Shown here: in pieces, positions 59,061 to 64,000 of the stretch | How positions within the stretch are numbered: the stretch's first letter is position 1 | How the letters are laid out: every line of letters starts with the position of its first letter | Origin: Acanthochlamys bracteata | Lineage: Eukaryota > Streptophyta > Magnoliopsida > Pandanales > Velloziaceae | Direction of reading: 5' to 3' | Length of the DNA: 64,000 nt | NCBI GenBank assembly: GCA_019914995.1 | Contig: CM034132.1 | Span: 6,681,524 to 6,745,523, forward strand | Translations under genes and position numbers: made by a program | Notes under the pieces: generated by a model | The model's input: the letters and a program-made list of their open reading frames with translations, nothing else | Database searches by the model: none | What the model was told of the DNA's origin: nothing

Positions 59061-61990
59061 TGTTGTTCCCTTTCTTTTGCATGTTTTCTTGAAATATAGT
59101 CTTAAACTAAAGCTTACATGTCTGCGTTTTTCACTTTATGAATTACTAGTTCTATGTCTTAGATGTCGGTTATACTTATGAGCAGCAAAACAAATGATAG
59201 TCCCATTATGTAAATATCTAATTATATTCTGTTTCTTAGAGGCTCTTTCTGCACTAATTATTTTGCTATTAACTTCAAGAAACAACTTGTAATGAGGCTT
59301 TAAACTGACTGAGACAGGAGAACTATTGGATGAAGTTGATGAGGGATGTGTAAATCTTTAGTGCTAATCTGTCTTGTTTTTATCTAATATATAGACAGCA
59401 TTTCACTAATTAATGTTGCGTTGCCAACTATTGACACAGATGTACTGATTTATTGTTGCGTTTCTATTCTGCCGAGTTCTGTGCATTTCCTTCGTCCTAT
59501 CTTCTTGGAATTTTTCTTTAGTAGCATGACAATGCTTTCTATTCTTTGAAGTTTTTTAGGCAGTCTTGAGCACCTCAGTTTGAAGTTCACTAAAGGGCTT
59601 AGAGTGGGATCTTGTAGATGGTTTTTTAGATTATTTGAAGGTGTATCTTCTAGATCTCATAGCCAAAGCTTGTAGACCATCATCTTCACAAGCACCCATT
59701 TGTTATTGAAGTCCAGCCCCTCGATTGTTATAAAAAAGAAATTAAAAAATTAAAAAAATGGAATGTTGGTAGTTGAGGATTCTTATTTTTATATTGGTTT
59801 TAGTGATGGTTTTTATGATGTTTTCTTCTGTTCATGTGAACTAGTTAAGGTTTATGCAAATGACCTGAAAATATTTCCTGTCGTAAACAATCCTATTTTG
59901 TATATATGTTTGAATATCTTTAGAACATATGTTATATTACCTCATTAGTATATCTTTTCCTTCTTTTTCCTTCTATCTTACGAAACTTGCATGCAGATCC
60001 AAAAAACTGTGAAGGTAAATTGAAAGAACTCTTTCTGCATGGCATGCCTCATTTGGATTGTCAGTGTGATTTTGCTCTCATCATTTACCAGAAGATGCTT
60101 TCATCAATTTGTCATTGTGCTCAAGTGCTTGATTATTCTTGCATTAATCAGGTCAGAACCTCTGATATGGGGAAACTTGGTGCCCTAACAATGAAGAGGG
60201 TAGCTACAGTATAAAGTACAGGCCAAGTGAGGCTACTGTGATAGAAGTTTCTCTCCCTAACAAAAGTATATTCGCTAAAACTAGCTGTTATACACACACA
60301 ATGTTATACACAATAGATTACGAAAATATTAGAGGAAGTAGCATCATGGGACCAAATATCGAGGTAGTCCGTAGAATATTATGACTTGGCAAGACATCTA
60401 CTAAATCTATCCTCAAGGCTGGAATGAGGTCTTTATGTCACTAAAGAAGACTCCTTGTTCTCAATTTTTGCAATAATCCTTTCATTAGAAAGAATGTAAA
60501 TCCTTTTATTTTGCAAGAAATTGTATGATTTGTTCTTTATATCCAAAGGAACTGGAATGGATACAGTAGCATTAGCGGCTAAAATCTTTCAAAATCTTCA
60601 AATCATTTTATGTTGAGAGGTATTTTAGTTTAGTAAGTAATAACTTTGTCTGGCACTAAGAGGCATTTCTGATTAGTAAGAAGTAGGTTCATCTAGCACT
60701 AAGAGGTATTTTTGGCTCTTCTGGCACTTTTGTTTTGCACGAGAAACAACGCAATTTGGAAAAATTATTTTCCTCCTTATGTCAGGTAATGCCTGAAGCT
60801 ATTAACTAAAAAATTGAGTATTGCTTGTTCGATATTGTTTTTTAGTTGTCTTTATGCATGTATCTCAAATGTAGCAGTGGCTCTTGCATTGGGTGTCCTC
60901 CTACCTACCTTTCTATCTTGTGGTTATTATACTTGCTTTTGTTTTTCTATTTCTACTTATTCACGTCTCCACTTCATAGGTATTTTGGCGACGTTTTAGG
61001 TATTATAGAAGGGGAAAAGTGTGAAGTTCTCAAGGAGGTTTTTCTTCTTCTAGCTATAAATGTTTTTTCTTAATGAAGTTAATAATTTGTGAATGTAGTC
61101 ATATGATTTTACACTCTCTTCTCTTAAGGGTACACATGAGATCGATTCCATTTCTTCTTCGCAAACTGCTCTACGGTTCTATTTCCTTTAAAGTTTGCGG
61201 TCCTTGGTGGTTGTTTTTTGTCTTCTCCTATGCCTACTTAGAAACTGTTCTCTATCTGTAGAAAAGGTGTAGTATGGATGTGGGGATTCTTATCTTGTAA
61301 TTCCATCTTTACTTTTTTACATCTAGCATATATCTTTACCGGTTTTCAGGTTCTTATCGCTTATTTTCAGTTGGGGCATGTCCTATCGCTTAAGTTTTGG
61401 GACAGTAGGTTAATTTCATTACTGTTTGTGGGCATTATTGGGTTTTACTTGTATTTATCTATGTGGCAGAGAACGACGTTTGTGCCTCTTATAAAGATGT
61501 TTCTAGAGCTGCAACTTCGAATTGCAGGGTACACAGCGGCAGCAATAAGAATAGCTTTGATTGTTTCTTATAGGTAATGACCATAGCTAACTAAGTTGAG
61601 ATTTGAGTATTGTCTTTGTTATTGTTGCTTTCTTATATATCTGCCTATTTCAAATTTAGAAGTGATCCTTGCAACTGTTCGCAGATTTGGGACGACCTTT
61701 TCTATTGCTTTGGTGGATCCTTTTTTTCTTCTGTGTCGAATGGTCATCTCGGAGGTTTTGAGGTATGCTGATGTGCTCAAATATGTACATAATATCATGC
61801 ACTCTTGCATAGTATATGCTTATTTTTACATTGAGAAACTAATCAAAAAGAATCTTAATTCTTTGTTTTTCTTAATTTTCAGCAATTTCGTGCAGTCTGA
61901 GAGTTTTTTATGAGAATTTGACTTTTCTGTGGAGATTTTGTGAACGGCTAACTGGGATTAAAAGCCAAGACATTCAAGTTGGTCCATGAA
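59061..61990. other. T-rich tract with module echoes and isolated exon-like islands
   Basis: 59150-59345 repeats the 38940-39110 and 56070-56260 module. Beyond it I see no block A/C colinearity. Open frames at 60814-61577 are hydrophobic because the sequence is T-rich, which is typical of intron DNA. Their membrane-like look is not evidence for a membrane protein. One better island is annotated at 59997-60151. Confidence 0.45.
59997..60151 (+). other. Exon-like island, 155 bp, product unknown
   Basis: It is preceded by a T/C-rich tract ending TTGCATGCAG (acceptor) and followed by GTCAGA at 60152 (weak donor). It is open throughout with ordinary codon texture: after a split codon it encodes 51 residues including CEGKLKELFLHGMPHLDCQC and CHCAQVLDYSCINQ, with six cysteines. 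Splice-consistent ends and non-repetitive, balanced composition favour a real or formerly real exon. I do not recognise the family. Confidence 0.4.
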
Positions 61991-62319
61991 TTATTTCAGA
62001 ATTTTATAGGCAACCATTCGATATATATTCACAGAAGAAGTTGAGATACGATGCAGACCCAAATATGTGCACAGTTTCTGAAACGAGTACACTTGACGGC
62101 CTTCTCGATTTTTAAATGATATGTGTGATATATGGTTGGAAACATAAGACATTGATCTTAATTTTAGATATTTTAATTTATTTTCGGAGGCTAAATAGAC
62201 CCCAAAATGGTGCAAACAAGATGGGTGGATAGAGAGTTCGGATTAGTTTGGACTGCACCAACCTAATTATGGAAACAAAAATTCTATGGTTTTAAATACC
62301 CAATTTTCAGATTTCCAAA
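61991..62319. other. Unassigned spacer
   Basis: AT-rich sequence with no recognised gene or repeat. Confidence 0.35.
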
Positions 62320-63142
62320 AAAGGGGGGGAGATAGCAGGAAGTGCCGGGTCCTCTAGGGTTTATTTCTGGGGTTCTTGCTGCTAGAACGGGGAGAAAGAA
62401 GGACGGAAGGCTACAGGGTTCTTTTGTTCTATCGCTCATGTTTCTCTTTATTTTGTTAGATCTGAAAACTATGAGCTAAATTCCTCCTTGCTGGGGTTAT
62501 AATGTAGCCTAACTATGATGATTTAATTCTTAATTTTATGCTATTCGAATTTTTGTAATTGTTTATTGAGTATTCATTACCGTGCTTAATGCTTTTGAAT
62601 ATCTGGCCAATATTCAATCGATTTGTGATTCGTATTGAGACAGAGATGTGATGTATGAATTAGTCTTTGTGATGAATGCCGTGAATTGCATAAGAGACAG
62701 AGATGTACTCTTATGGCTCATGCAGTTAATATAGGATGCCATAGAAGTTAATCACCTTTCTTGTATGTTAATTGACATAGAAATATAGTGAGTTATTGCA
62801 TGAAAGTATTTTTGGTATAGCTTGAGAAAGTATATCAAAGAAATTAGGGTTTTCCAACTGTCAATAAAGATTATAAACTTCGATAGCACGAATACAGAGT
62901 TGAACTGAATTAGTTAAGGTGAAATCAAATGCCCTAGCGCTTAAGTTATTGAAATCTTACGAGTGTTAGTTTTAGCTTGTTTTGTTTTTTCTAGTTTTAG
63001 CATTAACTCTTTTAGATCGATTGTTCAAATAATTCTGGAATTAGTTATTTTCGGTACTTAATAAGTTAATCAATCCTCATGGGAACGATACTTTTTTCAT
63101 CATTGTATTATTTGTGCAACTCGTACACTTGCGACAACAACA
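62320..63142 (+). mobile_element. Probable LTR tail of a Ty3-type (Athila/Tat-like) element (fossil)
   Basis: The stretch begins with a G-run and a CTAGGGTTTATTTCTGGG leader. It has a repeated GAGACAGAGATGTGATG / GAGACAGAGATGTACTC motif, and ends with CAATCCTCATGGGAACGATAC...GTGCAACTCGTACACTTGCGACAACAAC. The last phrase is typical of the end of LTR or leader regions of plant Athila/Tat-type elements (compare the familiar phrase 'ccctgtgggatcgac...acttgcg'). No partner LTR or internal domains lie in the window. The left limit is uncertain. The element appears to be a remnant. Confidence 0.45.
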
Positions 63143-63228
63143 TATGCCATGCGAAGGAGCTCACCCTCCACCATGCTTACTGGTTCACCTTTCATTGCGA
63201 CATGCAATGCACCATCTTTTAGTAGTTG
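63143..63228 (-). other. Exon-like stretch on the minus strand, cut by the adjoining LTR
   Basis: On the minus strand, TTTGGACTTCAG (63229-63240) is a good splice acceptor, followed by an open frame reading LLKDGALHVAMKGEPVSM and then VEGELLRMAY up to the LTR junction at about 63142. The peptide is charged and balanced, unlike chance frames in this AT-rich DNA, so it is probably part of a real host gene disrupted by or abutting the LTR. The family is not recognised. Confidence 0.4.
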
Positions 63229-64000
63229 CTGAAGTCCAAAAGCCAAAAAAGAAGTTGATAGCTTCTTTATATGGAGATGATGATTAACATGACTGAACTG
63301 ACTATTTTAGCATTATTGACATAGTTTAACATGCATACAAATATTCCTATCATAACAACAATTACAAAATAGATAACCTAACCACTTCTGGCTAATAATC
63401 CTCAGTTTGTAGTTTTAGTGTCTATTGTGGGGGGTTGTGGTTTCTATTACAGTATCAGGTGTATACATATGAACCCTGTAATAGAAAGAAATCGTATTGC
63501 CCATTTATGTGTTTATATTTTTCCCCTTTGTTCAATTTCTTGAGAGATACAGCTAAGCCTTCATCTGAGCTCTCTTAGCTCAAGTAACAGAATTTATATT
63601 TTTGCATGATTGCGATTGTTATAGTTGCCTTCTCCTTTGCAAATGTGAACTTATTTGACTACACATATTTATTAGAACCTTTTTTGTCAATCTATTTGCA
63701 TACATTTATGTAATTGTGCTGGATGAACTTTAATCAATTTTTGATATCTTCTCTTCGTTACAAATAGGTGCTTCTATTTTTACAGTTTCATAGAGTATAC
63801 TATAGAAGCGGGGTATGCATTGTGTTTTTCCCAATTTTCAAAAGTAAATAGTAATATCTTTGTATGGAAAATCAGCATATAGTTTCTTATTCTATGTAGA
63901 TATATTTCGGTTTTATATTAGTAACTGGAATATTGTACCCATCCTTTGCGTTTGCTCCGAGTGGGTAGCAAGAGTTTGATTCTGCTTGACGTGGTTCCAT
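63229..64000. other. AT-rich right edge, possible intron of the minus-strand gene
   Basis: It is mostly T-rich on the plus strand. At the very end the minus strand reads an open stretch from ATG at 64000 (MEPRQAESNSCYPLGANAKD), which could be an upstream exon of the same gene. This is too short to be sure. Confidence 0.3.

Noticed and set aside
60814-61577. Several frames that look like membrane proteins
   Set aside because: T-rich intron-like DNA yields Phe/Leu/Ile-rich frames by chance; no charged-residue pattern, family motif or splice support.
1-64000. tRNA, rRNA genes and CRISPR arrays
   Set aside because: No cloverleaf-competent tRNA, rRNA motif or regularly spaced repeat-spacer array was found; CRISPR is not expected in a plant nuclear sequence.

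Overview
This is a piece of nuclear DNA from a flowering plant, most likely a eudicot. The signs are an EXO70 exocyst gene remnant, chromovirus (Tekay/Del-type) Ty3 LTR retrotransposons, an endogenous plant pararetrovirus (Caulimoviridae), a hAT-type MITE, foldback elements lodged in TA microsatellites, and a probable mitochondrial DNA insert. I found no intact, confidently nameable host protein-coding gene. Most of the window is repeats of different ages, nested in one another.

Layout. 1-4.3 kb holds two related foldback elements, both embedded in (TA)n tracts, and pieces of an LTR. 4.9-5.7 kb is a 731-bp hAT-like MITE with an 8-bp target duplication. 7.05-14.18 kb is a decayed Tekay-like element on the minus strand. 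Directly beside it, 14.19-25.01 kb is a nested stack. A small non-autonomous LTR element (316-bp LTRs, 5-bp target duplication, minus strand) carries an unrecognised coding body and no polymerase. It has been entered by a 5'-truncated Tekay-like element (14.45-18.97 kb, plus strand) and by another retrotransposon that is now a solo LTR (22.02-24.67 kb). 25.6-27.3 kb is a pseudogene of an EXO70 exocyst subunit, followed by a second solo LTR (27.90-30.97 kb) of the same family as the first. The pseudogene and that LTR lie between matching inverted 12-mers.

31-62 kb is a T-rich, mostly non-coding tract built from degenerate copies of the same modules. Block A (34.7-41.7 kb), block B (44.4-45.7 kb) and block C (54.4-58.8 kb) are homologous, and there are smaller echoes elsewhere. 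It looks like the duplicated remains of one gene or gene tail with a few exon-like islands. One island is repeated four times at 43.1-44.3 kb. Inside this tract sit a likely mitochondrial insert (41.8-43.0 kb) and an endogenous pararetrovirus cluster (45.7-54.4 kb). The cluster holds two virus pieces head to head as an inverted repeat, with a 206-bp spacer containing a coat-protein fragment, and is bounded by direct copies of about 525 bp of host sequence. The right end (62.3-63.1 kb) looks like the LTR tail of another Ty3-type element, abutting a short exon-like stretch on the minus strand.

Functionally, the window records repeated insertion, ectopic recombination (two solo LTRs), segmental duplication and gene death. 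The items most worth a second look are the LTR element carrying a non-polymerase coding body, the pararetroviral hairpin locus with its flanking duplication, and the modular 31-62 kb tract.
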